64,000 bases of DNA from Canibacter zhuwentaonis (GCF_018531125.1 NZ_JAHDSY010000002.1); one strand, 5' to 3'. Positions 44,095 through 54,521 are shown, numbered from the stretch's first letter. Made by a program: numbers and translations. Notes: generated by a model not told the origin, from the letters alone.

Positions 44095-45897
44095 CTAGCT
44101 CAACTCTCCGCCCAGTCCAGCCAGTTCTGCCTGTTTTCTGAACTCGGGAACAGCCCTTGCAACCTCAGCAAAACTTCCCACACTGCGGATTTTTCCGTCC
44201 GCAACGTAACAAATCAGGTCGTAGTCGCGCACTGTCGCAAGGCGATGTGCGATCGTTATAAAAGTAACCTCGCCCGCCAGCGTGTTCATTGCCTCCATAA
44301 CCCGCTTTTCAGTTTCAGTGTCGAGCGAGCTCGTTGCCTCATCTAGCACCATTATTAGCGGATCGGTGTACAGCGCCCGCGCAATGCCGAGGCGCTGCTG
44401 CTGCCCGCCTGAAATCTGCGCTCCGTTTTCGCCCATTTTAGCGTTCAGGCCGTCGCGGCGATCGCAAATATCGCTCAGCTCAGCCTGCGCCAGAACCCGC
44501 AGAATCCGCTCTGAATCGTGAGTTTCGCCCCAGGTTAGCGCCACATTCTGCGCGACTGTGCCGTCAAAAACAGCAACCTTTTGTGGCACGTAGCCAACCC
44601 GGCTGCGCCACTCCTGCAGAATTGAATTGAGCGAAATATTATCGATCGTTATTTTACCGCTTGTTGGCACGCTCAGCCCCAACAAAATATCCACCAGGGT
44701 TGATTTACCGGCTCCGCTCGGGCCGACAATGGCAACCCTGCTGCCAAAAGGAATTTCTAAATTAATATCGCTAAGCACGTTTTTATCGGCACCAGCGTAC
44801 CTGAAATTAACGTTCCGCAGCCGCAGTTGCTGTGGATTTTGCGGCATTAGCGCGGTATCTGCGCTCGCGTTTGCATCCGCTGCCACCACGCCACGAGAGA
44901 TGTTAGCGCGCTTTAACTCGGTGATCACGTCGCGCGCATACACCTCAGCAGCCTTTGCCAGCGAAATTGAGCCCTGAATCGAGTTCAGCGCGGGAATCAT
45001 TCTAAATCCCGTGGCCGCGAACATCGCGAGCGAAACAACGGCTGATTCGGCTCCGCCCAGCAAATAAGAAGCCCCACCAACTAGCAAAAAGCCGCCAATT
45101 AAAGCCGCGTCAAGCATATGTTTAGGGATCGCCACGTAAAATGACAGATCCGCCCGCGCCTTGGTTGCACTCTGGCGCTGCCCACGCACAACTTCGGCGA
45201 CGTGATTGAGCTTGCCGCGCAGAGTCACCTCTTTGAGCGCCTGCACCATCTCCGTCATCACAGTGGCAACCCGGTAGCTAATATTTCTGTTGGTTTCGCC
45301 AGCCAGCCCCGAGCGCCTGGAGATCACGCGCAGCATAACCAGAGAGATTAGCGCGAGATACACAAAACTCAGCAGCGCGATAATCGGCTGGGTTATTATA
45401 AGCACCGAAAGTACGCCCATAAACGTAAAAAAATTGCCCGGCACGTGCGACAACGGCACAATAAACTGCATATTTGCATTCGCCATCGCGCCGTCAACAA
45501 TGCGCGTTACCTCTGCGGTGCTGTAGCGTGAGCGCTCAGCCCACGGGGCGCGGATATAAGCGTCAAACAGCTGCTGCCCAACGGCCAGTTCGTAGCTGGC
45601 AAAACGCCGGGTTGCATACCAGTGCAGGGCAACAGCAAAAGCCCCTTTAATAACAAACAACAAACAGATTATGAGCAGCAGCCACACCGTGTGCTCACGC
45701 TGAATTTCACCTATTACCGGCAGTTTCACCGTAAGGTTGCCAATCAGCGGGGTTACTGTAAGCGCAATTAGACCGAGCGCCGCCGTGTCTAGCAGAGTGA
45801 GCGAGCTCGTAATGATTGAGTACCAGATATAAAAAGACTTCGCGCCTTTGGGCAGCACACCGCACAGTTCCCAGAGTGTGCGCCAAATATTTTTCAC
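44095..45897 (-). CDS. ABC half-transporter (MsbA/PglK-like) of a polysaccharide locus
   Basis: A 600-residue fused membrane-ATPase protein. Six membrane helices in the first half (TITSSLTLLDTAALGLIALT, LLLIICLLFVIKGAFAVALH, VLSVLIITQPIIALLSF), then the ATPase: Walker A GPSGAGKST, signature QISGGQQQRLGIARAL, Walker B IMVLDEATSSLD. It probably forms a homodimer that moves lipid-linked sugars or a lipid precursor across the membrane, as PglK does. Followed on the same strand by the UDP-sugar dehydrogenase after 51 nt. Confidence 0.88.
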   Translation of the reverse strand: MKNIWRTLWELCGVLPKGAKSFYIWYSIITSSLTLLDTAALGLIALTVTPLIGNLTVKLPVIGEIQREHTVWLLLIICLLFVIKGAFAVALHWYATRRFASYELAVGQQLFDAYIRAPWAERSRYSTAEVTRIVDGAMANANMQFIVPLSHVPGNFFTFMGVLSVLIITQPIIALLSFVYLALISLVMLRVISRRSGLAGETNRNISYRVATVMTEMVQALKEVTLRGKLNHVAEVVRGQRQSATKARADLSFYVAIPKHMLDAALIGGFLLVGGASYLLGGAESAVVSLAMFAATGFRMIPALNSIQGSISLAKAAEVYARDVITELKRANISRGVVAADANASADTALMPQNPQQLRLRNVNFRYAGADKNVLSDINLEIPFGSRVAIVGPSGAGKSTLVDILLGLSVPTSGKITIDNISLNSILQEWRSRVGYVPQKVAVFDGTVAQNVALTWGETHDSERILRVLAQAELSDICDRRDGLNAKMGENGAQISGGQQQRLGIARALYTDPLIMVLDEATSSLDTETEKRVMEAMNTLAGEVTFITIAHRLATVRDYDLICYVADGKIRSVGSFAEVARAVPEFRKQAELAGLGGELS

Positions 45898-45975
45898 AGA
45901 TTAAGCCTTAATTTTAACGATTAGAATGTTCTTAATTTTACCACCCGTAAGAAATGCGGTATATTTTTAGGCGCA

Positions 45976-47142
45976 ATGCATTTATGGATCGTCAGCAGAG
46001 TTTACCGACCAGAGCCTGGCGCTGCCGCAGTTTTTTTAGGTGCTGTTGCCGATTCCACAATCGAAACAGGGGGTCGGGTTACCGTTATAGGCGCCAAACC
46101 AACTCCGGAAGTGGCGCAAAAATACCGCAAAATACCGGGCGAAAAATTGGTTTTAGCGTCGGTTTTGCGTAACGCGCAGGGTTATATTCGCGGATATCTG
46201 CAGTATTTAAGCTTCGATCTGCCTCTGCTCTGGCGACTTGCGGCACACCCAAAACCGGATATTATTTTTGTTGAGGCTCCGCCAACAACCGGCGCGGTTG
46301 TAAGCATTATCAGCAAACTCCGCAAAATCCCTTACGTTTACAGGGCGGCAGATGTCTGGTCAGAGGCTGCTAAGCACGCAACCAACTCTAAAATCGTATT
46401 GTGCCTGCTGAAATATGTTGAAAAGTTTGCGCTCAGAAACGCCACCGAGCTAATTGCTATGTATCCAAGCGTTGCCAAACAGGTGCGCGCACTAGGCGTT
46501 AAAACCAAAACAACTATCGCCGGAGTGGGCGCAGAAACCAATATTTTTAACTATCGCAGCGTGCCGCAGCGCAAAGAATTTATTTACCCGGGCAGTTATA
46601 CCGAGCTGCACGGAGCGAGCGTGCTAATTGATGCCTTTAAGATTTTTAGCGACAAAAACCCGGGCTATAAACTCCGCTTTATTGGCACTTCAACACCCGA
46701 TGTGAAAGCAGAGATGCAGCACAAGGTCAACCAATACGGTATCAGCTCGCAGATTACCTTTGAGCCCGCTGTAATACCCGATCAGCTGGCGGGCGAGCTT
46801 AACAGCGCGGTTGCTACGCTGGCAACGCTAAATCCCTACGGGCAATACAGCTTTGCTTTTGCAACAAAAATCTACTCGTCACTGGCGAGCGGATGCCCAA
46901 CCCTGTTTGCAGGTCCCGGGCCAACAGCAGAGTTTATCGCTAACAACCCCGACTCGCAGAGCGTGGTTGCGCAGTATGATGCGCAGCAAATTGCCGCCGC
47001 AATGCAGAAAATAGCGCGCAACCCACTCACCGCTGCGCAACGCCAAGAACTGGCAGAGTGGACAGCGCAAAATTACTCGCTTAAATCAGCGGCGGATATA
47101 ACCGTGGCGCGCCTTACTGCGGCAGCCCACAACGCCCGCTAA
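45976..47142 (+). CDS. Glycosyltransferase family 4 (GT-B fold)
   Basis: A 388-residue cytoplasmic glycosyltransferase. The N-terminal domain begins MHLWIVSRVYRPEPGAAAVF; the C-terminal sugar-nucleotide domain shows FIYPGSYTELHGASVLIDAF, then LRFIGTSTPD and ATKIYSSLASGCPTLFAGPG with PTAEFI, the E-x(7)-E-like region of GT4 enzymes. It adds a sugar to a growing surface polymer. Divergent from the ABC half-transporter, with the promoter region between 45898 and 45975. Confidence 0.85.
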   Translation: MHLWIVSRVYRPEPGAAAVFLGAVADSTIETGGRVTVIGAKPTPEVAQKYRKIPGEKLVLASVLRNAQGYIRGYLQYLSFDLPLLWRLAAHPKPDIIFVEAPPTTGAVVSIISKLRKIPYVYRAADVWSEAAKHATNSKIVLCLLKYVEKFALRNATELIAMYPSVAKQVRALGVKTKTTIAGVGAETNIFNYRSVPQRKEFIYPGSYTELHGASVLIDAFKIFSDKNPGYKLRFIGTSTPDVKAEMQHKVNQYGISSQITFEPAVIPDQLAGELNSAVATLATLNPYGQYSFAFATKIYSSLASGCPTLFAGPGPTAEFIANNPDSQSVVAQYDAQQIAAAMQKIARNPLTAAQRQELAEWTAQNYSLKSAADITVARLTAAAHNAR

Positions 47143-47206
47143 GCAGCCAATAAGTGGGCATTTGCAACAACAGCGCACTCGCGCGAGGGCGGATCGCGCT
47201 AAGCGC

Positions 47207-50164
47207 CTAACCGCACACCCTACCGCGCGCAATCCCGTCACTAACCACGGCATTCCCACCCAGAATAACCCGGTAACTTGGCAACAAGCTCATCGCGGTA
47301 ACCTCGGTATCCGCCACCAGGCATTCACCGTCAACCAGCAGCAGCGGGGCTTTATTCAGCCCGGCAATAACCGCGCCGCTGAGCGCATCAGCGTATCCGG
47401 TACCGCTCGCAAAATAAACCGGGGCCGCGTTTTTGGCGCTAAAGTTGGCGCGCGCAATCTGCGCTGCGGTGTCGTATCGATCCACTCCGCCATAGGTCAC
47501 AGTGTGTCCCCCAGTGAGCTGCCACAGATTAGTGCGCTGTTCCTGCCGAATAGCACTCTCACCGCCTGCAAAATGCAGTGTTGCGCCACGCTGCCGGCTC
47601 AAAAACTCCCGTACAGAGTCAGGAGTCGCAGCTTCCCCGCCGGGCACCAGCACAACCGGCGCGTCGTTAACAATTGCGGCAGGAGCGGCGGCGAGCGCAT
47701 CCGCAAACTGCTCTCCTGTAGCAATAAACACCGCTGACAGGCTTCCACTCCAGCCTGCTTTGGCAATCATAGCCGAGGTTTCATACCGGTCTTCTCCCGC
47801 AAAACGAACAACTTCTAAACCCGCAAACTCCTGCTGTAACTGCGTCACAATGTGCTCTGGAACGACCGTGCTACCACCGGCTATAACAACGCGTTTAGCG
47901 TTAAGCCGCGCAATTTCCTTGCGTGTTACCTCGTTGAGCTCGCCGGGATCCGTTAGCAACAACGGCGCATTAAGTTTTGCCGCGTAAGGAGCCGCAGCTA
48001 GCGAATCCGCAAACCCTTTTGCCGTTGCCAAAACAACGGTGTCAGCGCTCTTGAAGTTATCCTGCGAGATCAGCACCGCGGTTGTAAAGCGGTCTTCACC
48101 CCCCAGACGCTTATTAGGCTTATCAGTCGCCGGATTTTCCAGGCTCGCGTACGGTGAGCGGTTAAAGAACCCACCTCTTTCTAAGTGATAACCGAAGACC
48201 CCACCGCTAAAGCGCACCGCACACACGCCGTTACCCTGGCAGCTCATATCCGACAGCGGGACGCCAAACTGCTGCAACCCGCCCTGCTCTTCCCACGCTT
48301 CTTTTAACTGCCCCTCAGCAATTGCGTACGCGCCGCGCGCTGAACGGTAAATGCTGCCCCGCTCGGTTTGCACAACAAAAACGCCCGGCGCAACCTGGGT
48401 AGCCTGCGTCACAGGAAGACCCAGACCTTCCCGCCCTGCGCGTTGCCAGGCTTTGTACTCCTCTGCCGCCAGCAGAATAAAGCCGGTGTTAGCCGACCAC
48501 ACGCCATAGCCACGCTCAAACTGCGTAACACACACGCCAGACGCATCGCATTCAGTTGCACCAACAGGATGCCCTGCAGGACCTGCAGGACCGCCAGTTA
48601 CCCAATAGGCGTCGTTATAGCGCCCGTTAGGGATGCTGAACACCCTGCGATCCGCGTTCATATAGAGCGTGTGCTTACTCAGCTTCCAGCTTGCGCCCCC
48701 GGCAATCGCCCGCACGTTTTCCGTGGGGTAACCAAGCTCGCTGTGAACTCCGCCAGCATCGAGCCAGAATCTAACAAAGCGCTTGTCCAAAGACCAAACT
48801 TTGCCGTTCGGATCTCGCACCAACGAGATCCGGCTAAACTCCTGGTGAATACTACCGTTAGCACGCACCGCGTCACCAACTGGCGCACCGGGAGAATAAT
48901 CCGCCCCCTCATATCCGCCAAACTCCTGCCATGCCTGCACAAGCTCGTTCGGAATCAAATAAACACTGTCACCGTTCACACCGGCAAGACCCCTGTAAAA
49001 GCGAATCGGCTTGCCACCACCGGGATCTTCTAGCGGATACCCCCACGCACCCTGCACAAAACCGTTTTTGCGCAGCGCCACAAGCTCTGGGCTGTTTTGG
49101 CGCAGCCCAACGACTGAATATCCGTGCGCGCCAAATATAACACCGCCCCTGAACTCTTGGTAGAGACCGCCGCCAGCGCCCGTGTCTACAACCGAGTCAA
49201 CCGGTGCTCCCAGCCAGTCTGAGTTCTTGATCCAGTAGTCACTGAATTTGCTCGCAACCGTGTACTTTGATTGGGTGCTGCCAAACCAGGCTTTGAAAAA
49301 GTTATAGAAGTTACGGTTGCCATATGTTGAGCAGTCATCGCCTGTGCCCCAACCGGCATCGAGCGCCGCTTGATTTGGGCGGTACGGTGTGTACACGTAA
49401 AGCCCCGCGGTTGCTGCGTTCTCAATATAAACCTGCGACGTGCCACACTCAGGCTTTGGGTGATACTGAATTGTGTTTACCCGCCCGGCGCGATAATTCC
49501 ACCGGTCAGGGTGCGCTCGATAACGCTGCAGCTGCCGCGCGCCGTAGTACATCTGGTTGAAGAACCCGTAAAACTCCTCGTTACAGTTTGCGGAGTGACC
49601 CGGTCCGCTGTCAGGGCAAGCGTACCCCATTGCAACGTTGTACATCCGCTGTGATGGCCAGTCGTCTGTCACAAGCGACTGCTCTTTTTCAAGCATCACA
49701 AGCAAAACTTTAGGGTTAATATTGCAAGCTTTGCCCACTTTTGCAATAATTTCTGCGGCGGATTCATTCCGTCCGCCCGGGTACGCCTTGCAGTACGCAT
49801 CCGCATTTCTTGAGCGCGTATCCATTTTGAAATCTTTCAGGCACACGTGAGCAAGCAGCGTGCCCCGCAAGGTTGTGCCGCCAGCTGGTCTACCGGGATC
49901 CCCGAGCGTACACCTGGCAACCATGCTATCAAGGAACTCCTGCACTTCCTGCGCAGAGTATCCGCCCCCGTTGTAAAAAACCTCGTCGGCAATAATGTTG
50001 CCCGGGTTAAACCCGTCGGTTATATTATCGGCGTGCGCGCGCTCCGCGCTAAACCCGCTCAGCACTGCAAACGCGGTTGCCAGCACCACAACAAACACCG
50101 TCATCTTTTTAATGACGACACCAAAGTCTAGACTCCTCGTTTTACTGTTTAGGCTTCCTGACAC
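47207..50164 (-). CDS. Secreted wall protein with hydrolase-like N-domain, LGFP repeats and three cell-wall-binding-2 repeats
   Basis: A 985-residue protein; I choose GTG 50164 (ACAGGAGC before it) instead of the longer frame. Signal: KMTVFVVVLATAFAVLSG with AERAHADN. The N-domain (about 75-290) has NPKVLLVMLEKEQSLVTDDW and MYYGARQLQRYRAHPDRWNY, resembling glucosaminidase or transglycosylase-like muralytic proteins. The middle holds several LGFP-type repeats (GAPVDSV, GLYQEFRGGVIFGAHG). The end has three cell-wall-binding-2 domains (RLGGEDRFTTAVLISQDNF, GFADSLAAAPYAAKLNAPLL and two related copies), which bind wall polymers non-covalently. It is likely a wall-anchored hydrolase in the polysaccharide locus. 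Confidence 0.85.
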   Translation of the reverse strand: MSGSLNSKTRSLDFGVVIKKMTVFVVVLATAFAVLSGFSAERAHADNITDGFNPGNIIADEVFYNGGGYSAQEVQEFLDSMVARCTLGDPGRPAGGTTLRGTLLAHVCLKDFKMDTRSRNADAYCKAYPGGRNESAAEIIAKVGKACNINPKVLLVMLEKEQSLVTDDWPSQRMYNVAMGYACPDSGPGHSANCNEEFYGFFNQMYYGARQLQRYRAHPDRWNYRAGRVNTIQYHPKPECGTSQVYIENAATAGLYVYTPYRPNQAALDAGWGTGDDCSTYGNRNFYNFFKAWFGSTQSKYTVASKFSDYWIKNSDWLGAPVDSVVDTGAGGGLYQEFRGGVIFGAHGYSVVGLRQNSPELVALRKNGFVQGAWGYPLEDPGGGKPIRFYRGLAGVNGDSVYLIPNELVQAWQEFGGYEGADYSPGAPVGDAVRANGSIHQEFSRISLVRDPNGKVWSLDKRFVRFWLDAGGVHSELGYPTENVRAIAGGASWKLSKHTLYMNADRRVFSIPNGRYNDAYWVTGGPAGPAGHPVGATECDASGVCVTQFERGYGVWSANTGFILLAAEEYKAWQRAGREGLGLPVTQATQVAPGVFVVQTERGSIYRSARGAYAIAEGQLKEAWEEQGGLQQFGVPLSDMSCQGNGVCAVRFSGGVFGYHLERGGFFNRSPYASLENPATDKPNKRLGGEDRFTTAVLISQDNFKSADTVVLATAKGFADSLAAAPYAAKLNAPLLLTDPGELNEVTRKEIARLNAKRVVIAGGSTVVPEHIVTQLQQEFAGLEVVRFAGEDRYETSAMIAKAGWSGSLSAVFIATGEQFADALAAAPAAIVNDAPVVLVPGGEAATPDSVREFLSRQRGATLHFAGGESAIRQEQRTNLWQLTGGHTVTYGGVDRYDTAAQIARANFSAKNAAPVYFASGTGYADALSGAVIAGLNKAPLLLVDGECLVADTEVTAMSLLPSYRVILGGNAVVSDGIARGRVCG

Positions 50165-50281
50165 AATCGCTCCTGTGTTAATAACCGAGATAAATATACT
50201 GAACCAAAAATAGTACACTCTCAACCTCAAAGATAGCTAGTAGCAGTGGCAATCTAAAATTGGCAGTGTAAGCTAAATACC

Positions 50282-51157
50282 GTGAATACGCGCACGATCG
50301 AAAAATATCGTAAAGATCCTGACTATGCCACACCAGGCAAAAGCTACGGGCTATTGCACGTGCTGCAGCACCGTTATTTACTGCGCTTAATAATGAAAAA
50401 AGGTGTTGCCACGCGCTATTACGGCTCGGCTCTGGGCTGGGCTTGGTCGTATGTAAAACCCGGCGCACAGTTTTTAATGTACTACATCGTTATCGGCGTT
50501 ATTATGGGTATTAACCGTGATATCGACTTCTTTCCAATCTATCTTTTTTCTGGCATTGTTGCCGTTAATTTTTTCACCGAAACCCTGCACAACACAACCA
50601 GCGCGATTGTTGACAACCGCGAGCTCGTGCGTAAAATATTTCTGCCGCGCGAGCTATTCCCAGTGTCCGCGTGCGGGGTCGCGCTAGTGCACTTTCTGCC
50701 GCAGGCGCTACTGCTGCTAATAGTCGCGATTTTTTCCGGCTGGACAGTCAGCTGGCTACAAATAATATGTTTTATTGTGGGCGTGTTTTTGATCCTCTGC
50801 TTCGCGCTCGGGCTCGGGCTGTTTTTTGGCGCCATCAACGCGGTCTATCGTGACGCTAAAAACTTCGTCGACATGATTCTAATGTTTGCAACGTGGATCA
50901 GCCCCGTGCTGTACAGCTTCGCGATGGTGCGCGATCGCGCCCCAGAATGGCTCTATCAGATCTACATGGTAAACCCAATGACGGCAAGCGTCGAGCTGTT
51001 CCACAACACTTTCTGGCTGCCGCTAGCGCCGCACTCAGAACGGCCTACGGGATTGCTCACATACGCACTAATCGCATCCGCTATAGCGCTTTGCGCCCTG
51101 CTAATCGGACAGCTGGTATTCAAAAAACTGGAGGGCACTTTTGCGCAGCGGCTCTAA
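50282..51157 (+). CDS. wzm: Polysaccharide ABC exporter permease (Wzm type)
   Basis: A 291-residue ABC-2 permease of the polysaccharide/teichoic acid exporter kind: GSALGWAWSYVKPGAQFLMY and YYIVIGVIMGINRDIDFFPI start the membrane domain, with DNRELVRKIFLPRELFPVSA and MFATWISPVLYSFAMV as typical segments. Six helices. It pairs with the ATPase gene, which starts inside its 3' end. Wzm/Wzt systems export completed polysaccharides or wall glycopolymers. GTG start, divergent from the large wall protein gene. Gene symbol is assigned by role. Confidence 0.87.
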   Translation: MNTRTIEKYRKDPDYATPGKSYGLLHVLQHRYLLRLIMKKGVATRYYGSALGWAWSYVKPGAQFLMYYIVIGVIMGINRDIDFFPIYLFSGIVAVNFFTETLHNTTSAIVDNRELVRKIFLPRELFPVSACGVALVHFLPQALLLLIVAIFSGWTVSWLQIICFIVGVFLILCFALGLGLFFGAINAVYRDAKNFVDMILMFATWISPVLYSFAMVRDRAPEWLYQIYMVNPMTASVELFHNTFWLPLAPHSERPTGLLTYALIASAIALCALLIGQLVFKKLEGTFAQRL

Positions 51158-51920
51158 TAACGGCATAAACCCGATGGAACAGCCCAAACTCGGCAGGGAT
51201 CCGCGGCCCGCGATCGTGATTGAAAACGTCACAAAAAGCTTCGACATCAAACACACGCACTCGCTGAAAGAAACTTTTATTGCGATGCTACGGCGCAAAC
51301 AGCTCTCAACCAGATTTGATGCGCTCAAAAACATCAGCTTCATAGTGCCCGAGGGGCAGTCGGTGGCTATGCTCGGGCGCAACGGATCAGGCAAGTCAAC
51401 AACTCTCAAGCTCCTCTCGGGAGTGATGCCGCCCGATCAGGGGTGGATCCGCACCCGCGGCAGAGTTGCTGGGCTGCTCGAGGTTGGCGCGGGTTTTCAC
51501 CCGGATTTAACCGGGCGGGCAAATGTGTATCTCAACGCCGCAATTCTGGGGATGAGCAAGGTCGAGGTCGATGCCCGCTTCGAGTCGATTCTCGAATTCA
51601 GCGAAATCGGAGATTTTATCGACACCGAGGTGAAGTTTTACAGCTCGGGCATGTATTCCCGCCTGGGATTTTCTGTGGCGATCCACACCGAGCTTGACAT
51701 TCTGCTAGTAGACGAGATTCTCTCGGTGGGTGATGCCCAGTTCCGTGAAAAATGCCACCGCAAACTACACGAAATGCAGCGCGCGGGAAAAACAATGTTT
51801 ATTGTCAGTCACGACGCGCACCAGGTGCAAGAGCTGTGCGAACGCGGTATTGTGCTAGAGCACGGGACAATGATTTTTGACGGTTCTATTGCCGAGGCAA
51901 TAGAGTTCGTGAAGGCTTAA
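51141..51920 (+). CDS. wzt: Polysaccharide ABC exporter ATPase (Wzt type)
   Basis: A 259-residue ATPase: Walker A GRNGSGKST, signature FYSSGMYSRLGFSVAI, Walker B ILLVDEILSVGD, ending at EFVKA without the sugar-binding C-terminal domain of long Wzt proteins. I favour the TTG start at 51141 because GGAGGG lies 5 nt before it, giving a 17-nt overlap with the permease; the ATG at 51174 is an alternative with a poor ribosome site. It energises export of a polysaccharide or teichoic acid with the permease. Symbol by role. Confidence 0.85.
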   Translation: MRSGSNNGINPMEQPKLGRDPRPAIVIENVTKSFDIKHTHSLKETFIAMLRRKQLSTRFDALKNISFIVPEGQSVAMLGRNGSGKSTTLKLLSGVMPPDQGWIRTRGRVAGLLEVGAGFHPDLTGRANVYLNAAILGMSKVEVDARFESILEFSEIGDFIDTEVKFYSSGMYSRLGFSVAIHTELDILLVDEILSVGDAQFREKCHRKLHEMQRAGKTMFIVSHDAHQVQELCERGIVLEHGTMIFDGSIAEAIEFVKA

Positions 51921-52416
51921 CGCTCCCGCCAGGAGTGCCCAAATATCGGCGGATATTACGCCTGCGGCTTGTATGCACCCGCTGCTGGCTGCTGCGGCGA
52001 GTGATCCGCGCCATTTTCAATGCGGTATCAACGAGTGACAATTTACGCAGCTGACCCAGCTCGTCGAGCCGCACCCAGCGCGCTTCGTCGCTTGAGCCGC
52101 CAACTTCGTTAACAAGCAACCCCTCAATAACGCTCGCCCGATAGACAATGCGGATCGTGTGCAGCTCGCGTGAATCTTCGGGGAGTGTTTCTTCGCGCTT
52201 GATAATGCGCGAGTCCACACCGAGCAGCCTGCCCGTACGCGCTGCCAGCCCGGTTTCTTCGCGCACCTCACGAATTACCGTGTCGCGCGGATCCTCTCCC
52301 GACTCAACACCGCCGCCGGGCAGCGTCCAGCCGTGCAGAGATCCGCGTCGCCAGTGTGTCAGCAACAGTTCACCGCGACGCTCTATAACCGCATACGCTG
52401 CCACCCTCATTTCCAT
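51886..52416 (-). CDS. NUDIX hydrolase
   Basis: A 176-residue protein with an intact Nudix box GGGVESGEDPRDTVIREVRE plus ETGL (G-x5-E-x7-REUXEEXGU). It hydrolyses nucleoside diphosphates linked to another group; the substrate is unknown. It overlaps the end of the Wzt gene by 35 nt in the convergent orientation. The C-terminal 40 residues are basic and low-complexity. Overlap of this size is unusual, so the last codons may be over-read from a longer than usual frame; the box itself is safe. Confidence 0.85.
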   Translation of the reverse strand: MEMRVAAYAVIERRGELLLTHWRRGSLHGWTLPGGGVESGEDPRDTVIREVREETGLAARTGRLLGVDSRIIKREETLPEDSRELHTIRIVYRASVIEGLLVNEVGGSSDEARWVRLDELGQLRKLSLVDTALKMARITRRSSQQRVHTSRRRNIRRYLGTPGGSVKPSRTLLPRQ

Positions 52417-52511
52417 TACATTAAGATTACATAATCATTTTGGACATCAGCTGGCAACTTAGTAGCGCTCTAATTGTAATAAAGATCCGTAGCATAATAC
52501 TGCTGTAGACT

Positions 52512-54521
52512 TTGAAACGGTTAAAATCCACTCATCTTACACAAAACGGGAGAATATTGAGTTTTTTAACGAGTATTGGCGCGATCCTCACAGCTATCGC
52601 GTTTATCTTGCTTCCAGGGTATCCAGCAGCGCTCCTAATTAAAGCCCGCGGTCTCTGGCTGCACTCGCTCGCGCCCGCGGTCTCAATCACGATCATGGCG
52701 CTGTTGAGCATAATTTTCCCATTTGTTAATGTGTCGTGGAAAGCCTGGATAGTTTTCCCCGCAACAATCGCACTGAGCTTCGTTTTTGGGTTTATCATGC
52801 GGGCAATGGGCATTCAGCTTAAATCTGAGCCTAAAACGCATAAAATCTACCTCACAACCGTTATTGGTATATTTATTATGTTGAGCATAACCATCACGGT
52901 GCTGCTCACCGGCATCGGCAGCTTCAGTAACTTTTCGCAAACCTTCGACAATGTTTTCCACCTCAACATTATCACCTATGTTAAAGAAAGTCTCAACGCT
53001 TCGCCACTTGAAATCACGCGCCTAACAGCGGCAGGCAATAAGCCAGATTTTTATCCGGCGGCATGGCATGCACTCGTCGCTATTGTGAGTGAGGCAGGCA
53101 ACTTCTCGATCCCGATCGCAATTAACGCCCTCAGCATAGCCACCCTCATCACGATTTTCGCGCCCTGCATTATGTTGCTTACGCGCCAGCTTGGCGGATC
53201 ACGCCTAGCCGAAGTTTTTGTCGGCATTTTCGCGGCAACTCTCACAACTTTCCCAATAGAAATGCTAATTTACGGCGTTCTCTACCCCTTCTTTATGGCT
53301 CTTGCCTTCTTCCCACTCCTGGTAGCGCTGATGCTGCAGCTCGCACGACTGGGTGTCAGCGGGCGGATCGCCCCCATTTGGCAACTCGCAATTATCAGCG
53401 CAGCAACCTTTGGCGGAGTTTTGCTAACACATCCCGGATCCGCCTTGGGAGCACTCTTTGCTTCTGTTCCCGTAGCTTTTCTTGCAACATTCCGAGACTT
53501 CAAAAAACAAGCACCGCTTGTGCAGCTACGCCGCATACTGCTGCTCGTATTCTACGGCAACGTGGTCTTCTTAATCTCCTATTTCTTCAACGTCGGCGAC
53601 ACCTGGGGAGTGCGCGGCTCTGCAGCCGAAACGCTCCTTGACCTGCTCAAAATGGCCCCTCTGAGCTATGGGCAGCAGATCGTCGTTACCGTGCTGTTCC
53701 TGTTCGCAATCGGTTACAGCACGGCAACCCTGTGGCGCAGTCGTCGCGGGCTGAGCACCTACCGCTTTGAATGGTTCTTAAAACCGCAGCACACCGCAGT
53801 TTTAGTGATCAGCGCTATGACGCTAATATTTATGCTGCTTTTCTTCATCGCAAAGGCTGTTCCCTTTAAGCACCTGCGCTATTTCACCCAGTTCTGGTAC
53901 GGGGACTTCCCGCGCCCCGCCGCTATCTTCACAATTCTTGTGATGCCCCTTGCCGCTTTTGCTGCGGTCGCACTAATTCGTATTGTGGCGCAAACAGTGG
54001 TGCCCAAGATCCGCCCGCTGCTTGGCGCGGGAATTGTGCTCACCATTATAACCCTGGCGATCTGGGGCGCTGGGCTTGATAGAACTCAGGAAAACTTCCG
54101 CAACACCTACCGTATAACGAATAAATCACAGCTGCTCACGCCCGATGAACTTGCCATTCTTGAGCGCCTGCCAGAGCACGTGCCGCCGGGGGCTATCATA
54201 GCCGGTTCCCCGTGGACGGGCACCGCGCTCGCATACACTTTCTCGGGTAGAAAGGTGCTTTTCCCGCACATCTACACCAAGGCAAACGACCCTAATATTC
54301 GCATTGTGCAAGATCGTATGGATCAAGCTCATGTCGATCCGCGCGCCTGCCAAGCCGTAAAGCATCTCAACATCGAGTACTTCCTTGATTTTGGCAAGGT
54401 GACTGTTATCGATGGGCGCGAAATAGAGTCCGGGCTTGATGAAGGCAACTCTCCCGCTTTTCAGCTAATTGACCGGCAGGGAGATGCGGCTCTTTACAAG
54501 GTTCTGCCGTGCCAAAGCTAA
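52512..54521 (+). CDS. Polytopic membrane protein of the DUF6541 type
   Basis: A 669-residue membrane protein with at least ten helices and a C-terminal soluble part (about 540-669). Conserved stretches include FDNVFHLNIITYVKESLNAS and PDFYPAAWHALVAI, which fit the DUF6541 family of actinobacterial membrane proteins found in wall-polysaccharide loci; some are proposed to act like lipid-linked-sugar glycosyltransferases of the GT-C type, but I cannot confirm catalytic acids here. TTG start. Its stop overlaps the next gene, the flippase, by 13 nt, so they are co-translated. Confidence 0.75.
   Translation: MKRLKSTHLTQNGRILSFLTSIGAILTAIAFILLPGYPAALLIKARGLWLHSLAPAVSITIMALLSIIFPFVNVSWKAWIVFPATIALSFVFGFIMRAMGIQLKSEPKTHKIYLTTVIGIFIMLSITITVLLTGIGSFSNFSQTFDNVFHLNIITYVKESLNASPLEITRLTAAGNKPDFYPAAWHALVAIVSEAGNFSIPIAINALSIATLITIFAPCIMLLTRQLGGSRLAEVFVGIFAATLTTFPIEMLIYGVLYPFFMALAFFPLLVALMLQLARLGVSGRIAPIWQLAIISAATFGGVLLTHPGSALGALFASVPVAFLATFRDFKKQAPLVQLRRILLLVFYGNVVFLISYFFNVGDTWGVRGSAAETLLDLLKMAPLSYGQQIVVTVLFLFAIGYSTATLWRSRRGLSTYRFEWFLKPQHTAVLVISAMTLIFMLLFFIAKAVPFKHLRYFTQFWYGDFPRPAAIFTILVMPLAAFAAVALIRIVAQTVVPKIRPLLGAGIVLTIITLAIWGAGLDRTQENFRNTYRITNKSQLLTPDELAILERLPEHVPPGAIIAGSPWTGTALAYTFSGRKVLFPHIYTKANDPNIRIVQDRMDQAHVDPRACQAVKHLNIEYFLDFGKVTVIDGREIESGLDEGNSPAFQLIDRQGDAALYKVLPCQS

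Noticed and set aside
50165..50230. Longer N-terminus (from 50230) for the wall-binding protein
   Set aside because: GTG at 50164 has a good ribosome site and gives a normal signal peptide; the extension lies in the promoter region between divergent genes.
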